Assembly (NCBI RefSeq): GCF_019880405.1
Contig: NZ_CP082269.1
Span: forward strand, 2,232,001 to 2,296,000
Direction of reading: 5' to 3'
DNA: 64,000 nucleotides
DNA from: Enterobacter sp. C2
GTDB taxonomy: Bacteria; Pseudomonadota; Gammaproteobacteria; Enterobacterales; Enterobacteriaceae
The notes under the pieces are model-generated. The model saw nothing but the letters and a program-made list of their open reading frames with translations. It ran no database searches and was not told where the DNA came from. Each line of letters begins with the position of its first letter. Positions within the stretch are counted from its first letter, which is position 1. Shown piece after piece: positions 45,129 through 54,288 of the stretch. The position numbers were made by a program, and so were the translations under genes.

Positions 45129-46079
45129 CTAGACAACAAACTGACAGGGAATGACAATTTTTTTCTTTTCGACATTCCCGTTTAACAGAGCGATCAGGAG
45201 CTGTATAGCCTCGCGACCCGCATCCGGATAGCCCAGCCTGACTGACATGACCTCTGGAAATAAAAAGCTCAGCAGCGGAATGCTCCCGATACTGCCTATC
45301 TCAAGATTAAAACTCTTTTCACGTATAAATTTGATCGCGCCGAGGGCGATGGTATCCGTCGCGCAGATCAGTGCGCGAGTGTCTGCATTCACGATCTCCG
45401 CCGCCAGTTGATAGCCGCTCTGATAGGTTAAATTTCCCAGGGCTGCGCGGGGGGTAAAACCGAACTGTTCACATCCCTGTAGATACGCCTGATAACGTTC
45501 GCTGCCTGTGGTTTTATCTTTCTCTGCGACGCCAATAAAACTAATATTTTCAGCGCCGTTGTGCACCATACGCTGCATCAGCATGCGCACCGCACCAGCG
45601 CCATCATAACGAACTCGGGGAAATCCAGAGAGTTCGCTTTCGATAAGTACCACCCTGCCTTTCCACTGTCTGAGCATGGTGCTCGCGATCCCGGTGAAAC
45701 CAAAAACAATGACGCCTTCAACCTGCCGGTTTTCCAGTACCTTCAGGTGTTCTTCAAGCCGTTCCGGTTGTAGCAACGTTTCCATAATCAGCGCATCATA
45801 TCCGTGCTGATAAACGTGAGGCAAAATGGTCTGGACGGCCTGGTTCTCTGAAGCCGAATCGAGGCGTGTCACAATGATACCGATGATTTTTTCACGCTGG
45901 CCGCGCAGAGACTGCGCGGCTTTTGAAGGCGTGAAACCATACTGTTGGATAACGGACTGGACGTGGTCAAGCGTGGATTTTTTGACTTTTGGGCTGTTAT
46001 TGATGACAAGTGAAACCGTGGATTTACTTACGCCACTCAGTTTTGCAATATCATTCAGAGTGAGTTTCTTACCTTCCAT
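45129..46079 (-). CDS. treR: Trehalose operon repressor TreR (LacI family)
   Basis: 316 residues. Head KLTLNDIAKLSGVSKSTVSLVINN, then GIIVTRLDSASENQAVQTILPHVYQHGYDALIMET, VEGVIVFGFTG and ALICATDTIALGAIKFI, which follow the TreR pattern (the usual inducer is trehalose-6-phosphate). It is convergent with treBC rather than upstream of treB as in E. coli, and it is clearly diverged from E. coli TreR, which fits a separately acquired trehalose locus. Two 11-bp direct repeats lie upstream. Confidence 0.88.
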   Translation of the reverse strand: MEGKKLTLNDIAKLSGVSKSTVSLVINNSPKVKKSTLDHVQSVIQQYGFTPSKAAQSLRGQREKIIGIIVTRLDSASENQAVQTILPHVYQHGYDALIMETLLQPERLEEHLKVLENRQVEGVIVFGFTGIASTMLRQWKGRVVLIESELSGFPRVRYDGAGAVRMLMQRMVHNGAENISFIGVAEKDKTTGSERYQAYLQGCEQFGFTPRAALGNLTYQSGYQLAAEIVNADTRALICATDTIALGAIKFIREKSFNLEIGSIGSIPLLSFLFPEVMSVRLGYPDAGREAIQLLIALLNGNVEKKKIVIPCQFVV

Positions 46080-46144
46080 ACCTGCACCACACCTTAGCTT
46101 TTCTATCTTTCGCCAATCTTAACGCATTACCCGGTCTTAAAGCT

Positions 46145-46172
46145 TGCCCATATGCAAAATGTGCCCATATGC
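46145..46172. repeat. Two TGCCCATATGC direct repeats upstream of treR
   Basis: TGCCCATATGC occurs at 46145-46155 and 46162-46172, 17 bp apart (about 1.6 helix turns), 66 bases upstream of the treR start. The inner CATATG is palindromic. May be binding sites; no known regulator matches. Confidence 0.5.
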
Positions 46173-46239
46173 GCGCTGTTTCATTGCTAATCCCGATCCT
46201 GCTGAAACAGGGGCTATGTCAGGCCGCCTTTACGCCTGG

Positions 46240-47511
46240 TCACTTACCTTTAATAATCGGCAGATCTGACCATCGGGTCGTGTAGCGCGGCGAGAGCATC
46301 TCGCGCTTCATCTGCCACGCCTGCTGGATCCCCTGCCCGGCAAAATAGAGCGTCCCCTGCCCGCGTTTTTTGTTCAGCTCGTCCAGCACCGCCATCAGCG
46401 CATCGCTGCCCGGACGCGGCGCGTTAGCGTCAAAGAGATCGAGCTGCGCCACGCCCTGGCTGTAGAAATCCCCGAGCATGACGCCCGCCTTCTGATAGCG
46501 GTGGCCCTCGCGCCAGATGGTGTCCAGACAGCGTGTCGCGGCGTGGATAATATCCCGGCTGTCCTGGGTGGGCGTGAGCAGCTTCACCATCGCGCTGTTG
46601 CCGTAGTAAGGCTCCCCAGCGGCAAAGGGAGAGGTTTTCACAAAGACCGAGATGACGCGGCAGTATTGATGCTGGCCGCGCAGCCTGGCCGCCGCCCGCG
46701 AGGCGTAGGTGCAGACCGCCTGCCTGACCGACTCATAGTCCGCTGTGCGCTCGCCAAAGCTGCGGCTGCAAAGAATCTCCTGCTTGACCGGAACAAACTC
46801 ATCGAACGCCAGACAGGACTCGCCCCGCAGCTCCCGCACCGTACGCTCCATCACCACGCTGAACTGTTTGCGGATAAAACGGATATCGCTGTCGGCAAGC
46901 TGCAGTACGGTTTTGATCCCGTGCGCATCCAGCGCTTTCGCAAGGCGTCGCCCAATGTCCCATACCTCACCGACCGGTAGCCGCTCCATCAGCCGCCGCT
47001 GGCGATCGACGTTAGAGAGATCCACCACGCCGCCCAGCTGCGGCCAGCGCTTGGCTGCATAGTTAGCCAGCTTGGCCAGCGTTTTGGTCTGCGCAATCCC
47101 CACTCCGACTCTCAGGTGGGTCTCACGCCACAGCGTGTTGCGGATCTCCTGGCCAAACTCCTCCAGCACCCGGCAATTACGCACCCCGGAGAGATCGCAG
47201 AACGCCTCGTCAATGGAGTAGACGTCCACGCGCGGGCAGAGCCTCTCCAGCGTGCCCATAACCCGGCGGCTCATGTCAGCGTAAAGCTCATAGTTGCTGC
47301 TAAAGCAGGTGACGCGGTGGGCACGAAACAGATCCCGCTGCTTGAAGAACGGCGCGCCCATGGTGATGCCCAGCTTTTTCGCTTCTGCGCTGAGGGCGAT
47401 CACGCAGCCGTCGTTATTGCTGAGCACCACCACCGGCTTACCTTGCAGATCGGGCCGGAAGACCGTTTCACAGCTGGCATAGAATGAGTTCACATCCACC
47501 AGGGCGAACAT
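46240..47511 (-). CDS. umuC: UmuC, DNA polymerase V catalytic subunit
   Basis: 423 residues, Y-family polymerase. Catalytic motifs [18 protein letters not shown] (first Asp) and [12 protein letters not shown] (Asp-Glu pair), followed by a little-finger domain and the UmuC C-terminus [18 protein letters not shown]. With cleaved UmuD it forms Pol V for lesion bypass under SOS. Lies three bases after umuD on the minus strand. Confidence 0.95.
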   Translation of the reverse strand: MFALVDVNSFYASCETVFRPDLQGKPVVVLSNNDGCVIALSAEAKKLGITMGAPFFKQRDLFRAHRVTCFSSNYELYADMSRRVMGTLERLCPRVDVYSIDEAFCDLSGVRNCRVLEEFGQEIRNTLWRETHLRVGVGIAQTKTLAKLANYAAKRWPQLGGVVDLSNVDRQRRLMERLPVGEVWDIGRRLAKALDAHGIKTVLQLADSDIRFIRKQFSVVMERTVRELRGESCLAFDEFVPVKQEILCSRSFGERTADYESVRQAVCTYASRAAARLRGQHQYCRVISVFVKTSPFAAGEPYYGNSAMVKLLTPTQDSRDIIHAATRCLDTIWREGHRYQKAGVMLGDFYSQGVAQLDLFDANAPRPGSDALMAVLDELNKKRGQGTLYFAGQGIQQAWQMKREMLSPRYTTRWSDLPIIKGK

Positions 47512-47514
47512 GAT

Positions 47515-47940
47515 TCAGCACGTGAATTTGATTATGTGCGTCACGACGCCGAAGATTTCGAGCGCCTCTTCACTGCCGATGCGGATGGGCATATAGCGGG
47601 GATTGCGGGGGTTAAGCTGGACGGTGGGGCGAAGCTGAAGCTCTTTAACGGTAAATTCACCGTCGACGGCGGCGATAACAATATCGCCGTGTGCGGCGGT
47701 TCGGGCGCTATCGACGACCAGCAGATCGCCCTCGTTGATGCCGCCGTCGATCATCGAGTCCCCCGCCGCCTTCACGAAATAGGTCGCATTGGGGTGGTGG
47801 ATCATTAATTCGTTTAAGTCGAGACTCTGCTCCACATAGTCCTGCGCCGGCGAGGGAAAACCGCACGGCACGACATCGCCAAACAGAGGAAACGCGAGAA
47901 CTTCGCGCAGCTCAGCGGGCTTATAAAATGTTAAACTCAC
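47515..47940 (-). CDS. umuD: UmuD, SOS-regulated self-cleaving Pol V subunit
   Basis: 141 residues from a GTG at 47940, spaced seven bases from AAGG; an upstream GTG at 47949 would overlap the ribosome site. The cleavage site Cys26-Gly27 (VPCGFPSPA), nucleophile Ser62 ([10 protein letters not shown]) and general base Lys99 (GEFTVKEL) are all present with the spacing of E. coli UmuD (24/25, 60, 97). A perfect-type LexA box lies just upstream. Confidence 0.95.
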   Translation of the reverse strand: MSLTFYKPAELREVLAFPLFGDVVPCGFPSPAQDYVEQSLDLNELMIHHPNATYFVKAAGDSMIDGGINEGDLLVVDSARTAAHGDIVIAAVDGEFTVKELQLRPTVQLNPRNPRYMPIRIGSEEALEIFGVVTHIIKFTC

Positions 47941-47964
47941 GGACGTCACCTTATTATAATATCT

Positions 47965-47982
47965 ACTGTGTATTTATACAGT
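47965..47982. promoter_or_regulatory. LexA (SOS) box of umuDC
   Basis: TACTGTGTATTTATACAGTA core: CTGT, eight AT-rich bases, ACAG (47966-47981), with matching flanks, 25 bases before umuD. Confidence 0.92.
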
Positions 47983-48109
47983 AGATTTATATGATGCCGT
48001 GATCAAGTGGCTAAAGTGAATGCTTATCGCCACTCGTCTAATTACCAATAATAAAAACACTTATTTATCAAGCGCTTACTCTATATGTAAATTTTTGCTT
48101 ATCGGATTT

Positions 48110-48132
48110 AAGCGCCTGGTTATTAGGCGCTT
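48110..48132 (-). terminator. Hairpin downstream of the DSD1-like gene
   Basis: AAGCGCCT / AGGCGCTT arms around a 7-base loop, 20 bases after the stop codon; tail only partly T-rich. The rest of the 211-bp gap between umuD and this gene is AT-rich without further features. Confidence 0.45.
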
Positions 48133-48151
48133 TCTATTATCTCCGACAACT

Positions 48152-49372
48152 TTAGAACAGCGTGTCGAGCTCGTCGACGACGTGGTAGTCGTCATCAATC
48201 AGCAGCAGCGTTTTGTATTTATCAAAGGTCAGGCATGGATGTGAGGTGCCAAACACCAGAATGTCACCGACGCGGACGTCGCTTTCCGGGGCCAGCTTCA
48301 CCATACAGTGCTGATCCATAATTCCAACGCTGACGATGGCCTGTGGCGAGAACGGCAGGGCCTGGCCGTGGCGATAGTGGGCAATGGGCTGCGGCAGCCC
48401 AGCGTCAAAGGCGCAGTCGCGCTTGCCGAAGTTCACCACCGCGCGGTCGGCTTCCGGCACCGACTGCACCATCGCCACCAGCTCCAGGGCGGAGGCGAGA
48501 TCGCCACCCAGATCGCAGGCGACGCGGTCGCGCGCAATCAACGTCTGCTGCGCGTCGGCATAAATTCCCCGGTCGTGGGTGATATAACAGCCCGGACGGA
48601 TCACAATTCGACACTGCGCCGGTTTGCGGGCGGCAAGCCAGATATCACATACCACGTCATACCAGACGGTACCGGCCCCGGTGAGAATAAACTCGCCGTC
48701 CACCAGGTGCTCCATGCCACAGGCCAGCTCGGCGGCATCACGCAGCAGGGCTTCGACCTGCGGCTGCGGATCGTCGCCGTGCAGCACGCCCTCATACAGC
48801 TCCAGCCCGCGCAGCCGCAGTCCCGGCAGCGCGTGGATTTTCTGCGCCAGCGCCAGCGCGGCGTCAGTGCTGCGACAGCCGCAGCGCCCGCCGGGTACGC
48901 CCAGCTCTACCAGTACATCCAGCGTCTGGTTTTGCCCGGCAAAAAAGTCTGCAAGCGCAACGGCATTTTCAACGCTGTCCACACAGCAGGCAAAATCCAC
49001 CTCACGGTAATGCTGCTTAAGCTGAGCGATCAGCTGCATGTTGGCCTTCCCCACCAGCTGGTTCACCATCAGCACGCGCTTGATACCGCTCGCCATGGCC
49101 GCTCCGGCCTGCCAGGCGCTGCCAACGCCAATCGCCCATGCGCCCGCCTGCTGCTGCGCCTGAAAGATCCATGGCGTCATGGTGGTTTTACCGTGCGGCG
49201 CCAGCGAGACGCCGCGGGCGTCAGCATAGCGTTGCATCCAGTCGATGTTATTGCGCAGCGCCGACTTTTTAAGCACCGCCGCTGGCAGGCAAACCTCTTC
49301 TGCCAGCACGTTTGCCGGGGTACGCATTACCGCGGACTTATGGGTCACTAACGTATCGGAATGATATTTCAT
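48152..49372 (-). CDS. DSD1/D-threonine-aldolase-like PLP enzyme, probable D-serine (D-amino acid) deaminase
   Basis: 406 residues, fold-type III PLP enzyme (alanine-racemase-like barrel). The PLP Lys lies in SLAPHGKTTMTPWIF (about Lys62). Further family parts are LVELGVPGGRCGCR, LRGLELYEGVLHG and the C-terminal TSHPCLTFDK, whose His-x-Cys pair is the zinc site of DSD1-type D-serine dehydratases. The product of D-serine dehydration is 2-aminoacrylate, and a RidA protein that clears this enamine is encoded in the same cluster, which favours dehydratase over aldolase activity. Divergent from the D-aminoacylase gene, with a 14-bp palindrome 26 bases before its ATG. Confidence 0.82.
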   Translation of the reverse strand: MKYHSDTLVTHKSAVMRTPANVLAEEVCLPAAVLKKSALRNNIDWMQRYADARGVSLAPHGKTTMTPWIFQAQQQAGAWAIGVGSAWQAGAAMASGIKRVLMVNQLVGKANMQLIAQLKQHYREVDFACCVDSVENAVALADFFAGQNQTLDVLVELGVPGGRCGCRSTDAALALAQKIHALPGLRLRGLELYEGVLHGDDPQPQVEALLRDAAELACGMEHLVDGEFILTGAGTVWYDVVCDIWLAARKPAQCRIVIRPGCYITHDRGIYADAQQTLIARDRVACDLGGDLASALELVAMVQSVPEADRAVVNFGKRDCAFDAGLPQPIAHYRHGQALPFSPQAIVSVGIMDQHCMVKLAPESDVRVGDILVFGTSHPCLTFDKYKTLLLIDDDYHVVDELDTLF

Positions 49373-49398
49373 AACATGATCCTTATCGGGATATCGTG

Positions 49399-49412
49399 TT
49401 TTAACGTTAAAA
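49399..49412. promoter_or_regulatory. 14-bp perfect palindrome in the divergent promoter region
   Basis: TTTTAACGTTAAAA, between the DSD1-like and D-aminoacylase genes. Candidate operator for the RpiR regulator of the cluster; its central AACGTT also resembles LacI-type sites. Confidence 0.5.
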
Positions 49413-49573
49413 TAACATATTTATCTATATGAAAATAAAGGATTAAATATAATATTGTTATTGTTTTTGAATAAAAGTATCACAAAACGATCTGGATTTT
49501 GCGTAGTTTTCCACTGTTTTTTGAGCTTGTAAATGATTAACTTGGCTGCAGAACAAAAAGGGAGTGAGGTGTT

Positions 49574-51016
49574 ATGAAGCATGACTGGCTTTTCAAAAAC
49601 GCCACCGTTATCGACGGCAGCGGCGGACCCGAATACCGCGCCGATGTGGCGGTCAGCGGCGACCGTATCGTGGAGATTGCGCCTGCGATCCACGCTCAGG
49701 CCGAGCACGTTATCGACGCCACAGGCAACGTGCTGTCGCCCGGCTTTATCGACGTGCATACCCATGACGATACCAACGTCATCCGCATGCCCGATTACCT
49801 GCCAAAAATTAGCCAGGGGATCACCACTGTGATTGTCGGCAACTGCGGCATCAGCGCCGCTACCGCCACGATCCGCAGCGACGTACCGGACCCGATGAAC
49901 CTGCTGGGCGAGAAAGAGCACTTTATCTACCCGACGGTAGACGCTTACGCCCACGCGCTGGAAGCCGCACGGCCCGCCATCAACGTCGGGACGCTGATTG
50001 GTCATACGACCCTGCGCAATAACCACATGGACGATCTGTTCCGGGCGGCAACCGCAGAGGAGATCGTCGCCATGCGCCAGCAGCTGCGTGCGGCGCTACA
50101 GCAGGGGGCGCTAGGCATGAGCTCCGGGCTAGCCTACGCCACGGCGTTTCAGTCATCCACCGACGAAGTGATGGCCCTGGCGGAAGAGCTGGCGGCGGAA
50201 AAAAGTATCTACACCACGCACCTGCGCTCTGAGTTTGAACCGATTCTGGAGGCGCTCGACGAAGCGTTCCGAATTGGCCGCCACGGCAAGGTGCCGGTGG
50301 TGGTGTCACACCATAAGTGTGCCGGGGCGAAAAACTGGGGACGCACGCGGGAGACGCTGGCATTTTTCGACAAGATGCGCCAGCACCAGGAGATCGCCTG
50401 CGATTGCTACCCCTACTCTGCCAGCTCTTCCACGCTGGATCTCAAGCAGGTGACCGACGAGTTCGACATCGTCATTACCTGGTCTGAGCCGCACCCGGAG
50501 CAGGCGGGAAAAACGCTACAGCAGATAGCGGACAGCTGGCAGGTGAGCCTGCACAGCGCAGCGGAGCAGCTGATGCCCGCCGGAGCCATTTACTACAACA
50601 TGGACGAGCAGGACGTGCGCCGGGTGCTGCGCTATCCGGTCACGATGATCGGTTCCGACGGGCTGCCAAACGACCCGATGCCGCACCCGCGCCTGTGGGG
50701 CGCTTTCCCGCGCGTGCTGGGCCATTACTGCCGCGACGAGAAGCTTTTCCCGCTGACGATGGCGGTGCATAAGATGACGGGCATGTCGGCGGCGCGCTTC
50801 CAGCTGCCGCAGCGGGGCCTGATCAAAACCGGCTACTATGCGGACCTGGTACTTTTTGATCCGCATACGGTGCGCGACGTCGCCAGTTTCTCGGATCCCA
50901 AACGGCCCGCGGACGGCATCAACGCCGTGATGGTGAATGGCGTGATGAGCTACGACCACAATAAACACATTACAGGACGCGCAGGACGTTTCCTGCGTCG
51001 GCAGACCACAGTATAA
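49574..51016 (+). CDS. N-acyl-D-amino-acid deacylase (D-aminoacylase)
   Basis: 480-residue amidohydrolase of the D-aminoacylase family. Metal and catalytic sites seen in order: DVHTHDD (His62, His64), IVGNCGIS (Cys91, zinc ligand typical of D-aminoacylase), TTHLRSE and VVSHHKC (His ligands), and MIGSDGLPND (catalytic Asp). Splits N-acetyl-D-amino acids to free D-amino acids in the cytoplasm. GGGAGTGAGG precedes the ATG. The ridA gene follows after nine bases. Confidence 0.92.
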   Translation: MKHDWLFKNATVIDGSGGPEYRADVAVSGDRIVEIAPAIHAQAEHVIDATGNVLSPGFIDVHTHDDTNVIRMPDYLPKISQGITTVIVGNCGISAATATIRSDVPDPMNLLGEKEHFIYPTVDAYAHALEAARPAINVGTLIGHTTLRNNHMDDLFRAATAEEIVAMRQQLRAALQQGALGMSSGLAYATAFQSSTDEVMALAEELAAEKSIYTTHLRSEFEPILEALDEAFRIGRHGKVPVVVSHHKCAGAKNWGRTRETLAFFDKMRQHQEIACDCYPYSASSSTLDLKQVTDEFDIVITWSEPHPEQAGKTLQQIADSWQVSLHSAAEQLMPAGAIYYNMDEQDVRRVLRYPVTMIGSDGLPNDPMPHPRLWGAFPRVLGHYCRDEKLFPLTMAVHKMTGMSAARFQLPQRGLIKTGYYADLVLFDPHTVRDVASFSDPKRPADGINAVMVNGVMSYDHNKHITGRAGRFLRRQTTV

Positions 51017-51025
51017 GGAGCAACG

Positions 51026-51421
51026 ATGAGCATTAAACGTTATGGCACCGAAGGCGGAACCGGTACCGGCGGACAGCACCTGCCGTTTGCCAGGGCGGTG
51101 GAGGCAGGCGGCTGGCTCTATGTCTCCGGCCAGACCCCAATGAAAAATGGCGAAGTGGTGGAAGGCGGCATTGTCGATCAGTCCCGGCTGGCGATTCAGA
51201 ACTGCGTGGATATCATGACCGAGGCGGGCTATACCCTGGCGGATGTGGTGCACGTGAAGGTGATCCTGACCGACGCCCGCTACTTCCAGTCATTCAACAA
51301 GGTTTTCCGGGAATTTTTTGGCGATCATCCCCCTGCCCGCATCTGCTGCGTCGCAGACCTGGTCGTGGATTGCAAAGTTGAAGTCGATGTGACCTGCTAC
51401 AACGCCGCTCGCATCAAATAA
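51026..51421 (+). CDS. RidA-family enamine/imine deaminase
   Basis: 131 residues, RidA/YER057c fold. Key parts: GWLYVSGQTPMKNGEVV, CVDIMTEAGYTLADVVHVKVILTD and PARICCVADLVVDCKVEVDV with the conserved Arg. Hydrolyses reactive 2-aminoacrylate and other enamines or imines from PLP enzymes. Its place between a D-aminoacylase and near a D-serine-dehydratase-like enzyme fits that role. AAGGAG before the ATG; strong palindromic hairpin after the stop. Confidence 0.9.
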   Translation: MSIKRYGTEGGTGTGGQHLPFARAVEAGGWLYVSGQTPMKNGEVVEGGIVDQSRLAIQNCVDIMTEAGYTLADVVHVKVILTDARYFQSFNKVFREFFGDHPPARICCVADLVVDCKVEVDVTCYNAARIK

Positions 51422-51426
51422 TCTCC

Positions 51427-51448
51427 TCTCCCTTGCGCGCAAGGGAGA
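51427..51448 (+). terminator. Perfect 22-bp palindromic hairpin after ridA
   Basis: TCTCCCTTGCG / CGCAAGGGAGA with no separate loop bases; lies six bases after the ridA stop, so the symporter downstream likely has its own promoter. Confidence 0.65.
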
Positions 51449-51600
51449 TCGCATATTTATAAAAAAGCTATTGCGGTACCCTGGCAAAATTTATTTTGCC
51501 TGTACTCTCGGATCCCCTGCGCCTTTTTTCAGGTGACCGGTCCTGTTAACACATCCGTTTCGCGCAGACGAAATAGATTAACGATATCTGGACGTGAGCA

Positions 51601-53088
51601 ATGAATAATATCTCTTTTCTGGTCTGGTTCACCCTGTATGCCTGCGCCATGATTACGCTCGGCTGGTACGTTTCGCGGCATCAAAAAAATGGCGATGACT
51701 TTCTGCTGGGCGGCCGCTCGTTGCCGATGATATTAACCCTGGGATCGACGGTCGGTACGATGGTTGGCACCGGCTCAAGCGTGGGCGCAGTGGGCTTTGG
51801 CTATACCAACGGCTGGGCCGGGATGCTGTATGGCCTCGGGGGCGCGGTCGGGATCTTACTGGTCGCCTGGCTATTTGCCCCGGTGCGTAAATTACGCTTT
51901 ATGACCATGAGCGAAGAGATCTCCTATTACACCGGCGGCAGTAAGATTGTTAAAAACGTGGTTGCCGTGCTGATATTTATTGCCTCTATTGGCTGGCTGG
52001 GCGCACATATTTTGGGTGGTGGTTTGTATCTCGCCTGGGCCAGTGGAATAGATATTAACGTCGCCAAAATTATTATTGCTCTGGCATTTGTGGTGTATGT
52101 CGGTATCGGGGGCTATTCCGCCGTAGTGTGGATCGATACCGTTCAATCTATCATCCTGTTTGTCGGCTTTATTTTAATGGCCGTGCTGGCGGTGAATCAC
52201 GTCGGCGGCTGGGAGAATATTAAGCATGCCGTCGATCCAGCCGCCCAGAGCCTGTTTGCGGTGGATAAGCTTGGCGTCCTGCCCGCCTTCTCGCTGGCGA
52301 TGGTGATCGGCGTTGGCGTGCTGGCGACCCCCTCCTACCGTCAGCGTATCTATTCGGCAAAAACGGTGTCGTCGGTGCGCCAGTCATTTACCATCACCGG
52401 CCTGCTGTACCTGCTCTTCTCCTTCCTGCCGGCGATTATTGGGATGGCGGTCTGGACGATGAACTCGCAGCTGGACAACAGCGGCTTCGCCTTCCTGTTC
52501 GCAACCCAGGTTCTGCCGCCGGTGCTGGCGATGGCGGTGCTGATTGCGGGCATGTCTGCCAATATGTCCTCCGGCAGTTCGGATGCTATCGCCGGGGTAT
52601 CGATCATCCTACGCGATCTCTACACCCTGGTGACCGGGCATATGCCTGCGCCGGAGAAAGCCATTCGTTTGTCGCGTATTTTCCTGGTGCTGGTGATCGC
52701 CCTTGCCCTGCTGTTCGCCCTGACCTCTAACGACATCATCAGCTATATCACCAAAATGATCTCAATGATTATGTCCGGCATGTTTATCTGCTCAATTCTG
52801 GGCCGCTTCTGGAACCGCTTTAACTGGCAGGGAGCGCTGGCCGCGCTGGCAGGTGGCGCGGGTGCCTCAGTCGTTGTACTGATGGACAGCGACTGGCTCG
52901 CCTTCTGGGGCAACCCCTGCGTGCCGTCGGTGCTGACCAGCCTGGGTTGCGCCGTGGTGGTGACGCTGGTCACGCCTGCCAGCGCGCTCAGCCGGGAAGA
53001 GGCGCTGGCGCTGATTACCCGTGAACGCGAGAGCCAGCCGGAAGCGCCGCCGCTGCCAATCGGCAAACGTAAACCAACAGAGGGCTAG
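51601..53088 (+). CDS. Sodium:solute symporter (SSS family)
   Basis: 495 residues with about 13 membrane spans. N-terminal DDFLLGGRSLPMILTLGSTVGTMVGTGSSVGAVGFGYTNGWAGMLYGLGG is the typical sodium-binding region; AGMSANMSSGSSDAIAGVSIILRDLYT lies at the second sodium site (helix 8). By context it takes up D-amino acids or their N-acyl forms. Transcribed toward the RpiR gene. Confidence 0.87.
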   Translation: MNNISFLVWFTLYACAMITLGWYVSRHQKNGDDFLLGGRSLPMILTLGSTVGTMVGTGSSVGAVGFGYTNGWAGMLYGLGGAVGILLVAWLFAPVRKLRFMTMSEEISYYTGGSKIVKNVVAVLIFIASIGWLGAHILGGGLYLAWASGIDINVAKIIIALAFVVYVGIGGYSAVVWIDTVQSIILFVGFILMAVLAVNHVGGWENIKHAVDPAAQSLFAVDKLGVLPAFSLAMVIGVGVLATPSYRQRIYSAKTVSSVRQSFTITGLLYLLFSFLPAIIGMAVWTMNSQLDNSGFAFLFATQVLPPVLAMAVLIAGMSANMSSGSSDAIAGVSIILRDLYTLVTGHMPAPEKAIRLSRIFLVLVIALALLFALTSNDIISYITKMISMIMSGMFICSILGRFWNRFNWQGALAALAGGAGASVVVLMDSDWLAFWGNPCVPSVLTSLGCAVVVTLVTPASALSREEALALITRERESQPEAPPLPIGKRKPTEG

Positions 53089-53107
53089 CGAAGCATGCTG
53101 GTGTGGA

Positions 53108-53971
53108 TCAGTCTCCCAGCGGCTGACGGTCCACGCCGCCGCGGTGGCTGTCCAGCGCCAGCTTGATACGGCGCAGCCGATCTTTGGTCTGCGCCTTGTT
53201 CGCCATCGCCAGTTCGGTCGCCAGCACGTCCACCATCGCCAGCATGGCGTAGCGGGAGGTGCTGGGCTTAAAGATATAGTCGTTTTCCCGCACCAGCAGG
53301 GGCAGCACCAGATCGGCCTGCTCCGCCAGCGGCGTCTCCAGCGGCGTAATGGCGATCACTTTCGCCCCGTACTGCCTGGCAATCGCCGCACTCTCAATCA
53401 TCTCCGGGGTATAGCCGCCCAGCGACAGCACCAGCACCACGTCCTGCGGAGCCACGGCGGAGCACATCATCCGCACCAGCAGGCCGTCGCTCTGACTGAC
53501 CACCGGCAGGCCAAGACGGAAAAAGCGGTACTGCAGCTCCTGAGCGCAGATGGTGGATCCGCCACCCATGCCAACGGCGAGAATTTGCCGCGCCTGGCTG
53601 AGCCAGCTAACCGCCTTGTTCAGCGCCTCGCCGTTGAGCGCCCGGCGGTTGGTCTCCAGCACGCTGATAATCGACTCGTAAATCCCCTGGACCCCTTCGA
53701 GATCCGGCACGTCGAGGATAAAGCGCTGCCCTACCGCCAGGGACTGCGCCAGCTTCATTTTTAATTCGCGTACGTCTTTACAGCCCAACGCGCGCGCAAA
53801 GCGAGTGACGGAGGCCTGGCTGGTTTCGGTCAGACGCGCCAGCTCGGCAATCGGCAGGTCCGCCGCCGTAGCGACATCATCAAGAATGAACTGGGCAATG
53901 CGCTTTTCAGTGGCGGTCAGCTCCATAAAGCGATCGGTAATGCAGGAGATAATATCAATCGTATAAGCCAT
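53108..53971 (-). CDS. RpiR/MurR-family regulator with SIS domain
   Basis: 287 residues: N-terminal helix-turn-helix (about 1-77; IAELARLTETSQASVTRFARALGCKDVRELKMKL) and a C-terminal SIS phosphosugar-binding-type domain (about 110-250; ILAVGMGGGSTICAQELQYRFFRLGLPV, VLVLSLGGYTPEMIESAAIARQYGAKVIAIT). Such regulators often sit with amino-sugar or D-amino-acid genes. It converges on the symporter gene and probably controls the cluster from 48152 to 53088. Confidence 0.87.
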   Translation of the reverse strand: MAYTIDIISCITDRFMELTATEKRIAQFILDDVATAADLPIAELARLTETSQASVTRFARALGCKDVRELKMKLAQSLAVGQRFILDVPDLEGVQGIYESIISVLETNRRALNGEALNKAVSWLSQARQILAVGMGGGSTICAQELQYRFFRLGLPVVSQSDGLLVRMMCSAVAPQDVVLVLSLGGYTPEMIESAAIARQYGAKVIAITPLETPLAEQADLVLPLLVRENDYIFKPSTSRYAMLAMVDVLATELAMANKAQTKDRLRRIKLALDSHRGGVDRQPLGD

Positions 53972-54288
53972 GCGTAGCGTCAGGGTTCAGAAGAGTGTTG
54001 GTACTTTGTATCATAATTTGCCTGCCCGCTGTCAGCCACTGTAACCTGATAATTACGCCTCTTTTTTTACCAGTGCTCAATTATTACCCTTTACTTGTCA
54101 ATATCTTACCTAACTCCACCCGATCTTCGTATTTTCAAGATGATAATGAGAATTATTGTGTTACTATCCGGTTATTATTTGGTAAACACGTGGTGTATGT
54201 CTCTGTTATATAAGACAACAAAATGGTTATATGCTTTTTTAATAACCGATTCAGACGCATGCATACCCGTTGATGGTAAGGACTACTC
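53972..54288. other. 317-bp AT-rich promoter region before the FixJ-type gene
   Basis: Carries no open frame with support. Notable content: a Fur-like box at 54142-54160, AT-rich blocks, and a ribosome site AAGGA just before the FixJ-type ATG. The stretch is far richer in AT than its surroundings. Confidence 0.55.
54142..54160. promoter_or_regulatory. Fur-like box
   Basis: GATAATGAGAATTATTGTG agrees with the Fur consensus GATAATGATAATCATTATC at 15 of 19 positions; about 130 bases upstream of the FixJ-type gene. Confidence 0.5.

Noticed and set aside
48308-49351. Plus-strand frame of 347 codons opposite the DSD1-like gene
   Set aside because: The PLP-enzyme motifs lie on the minus strand; this frame has none and is an antisense shadow.
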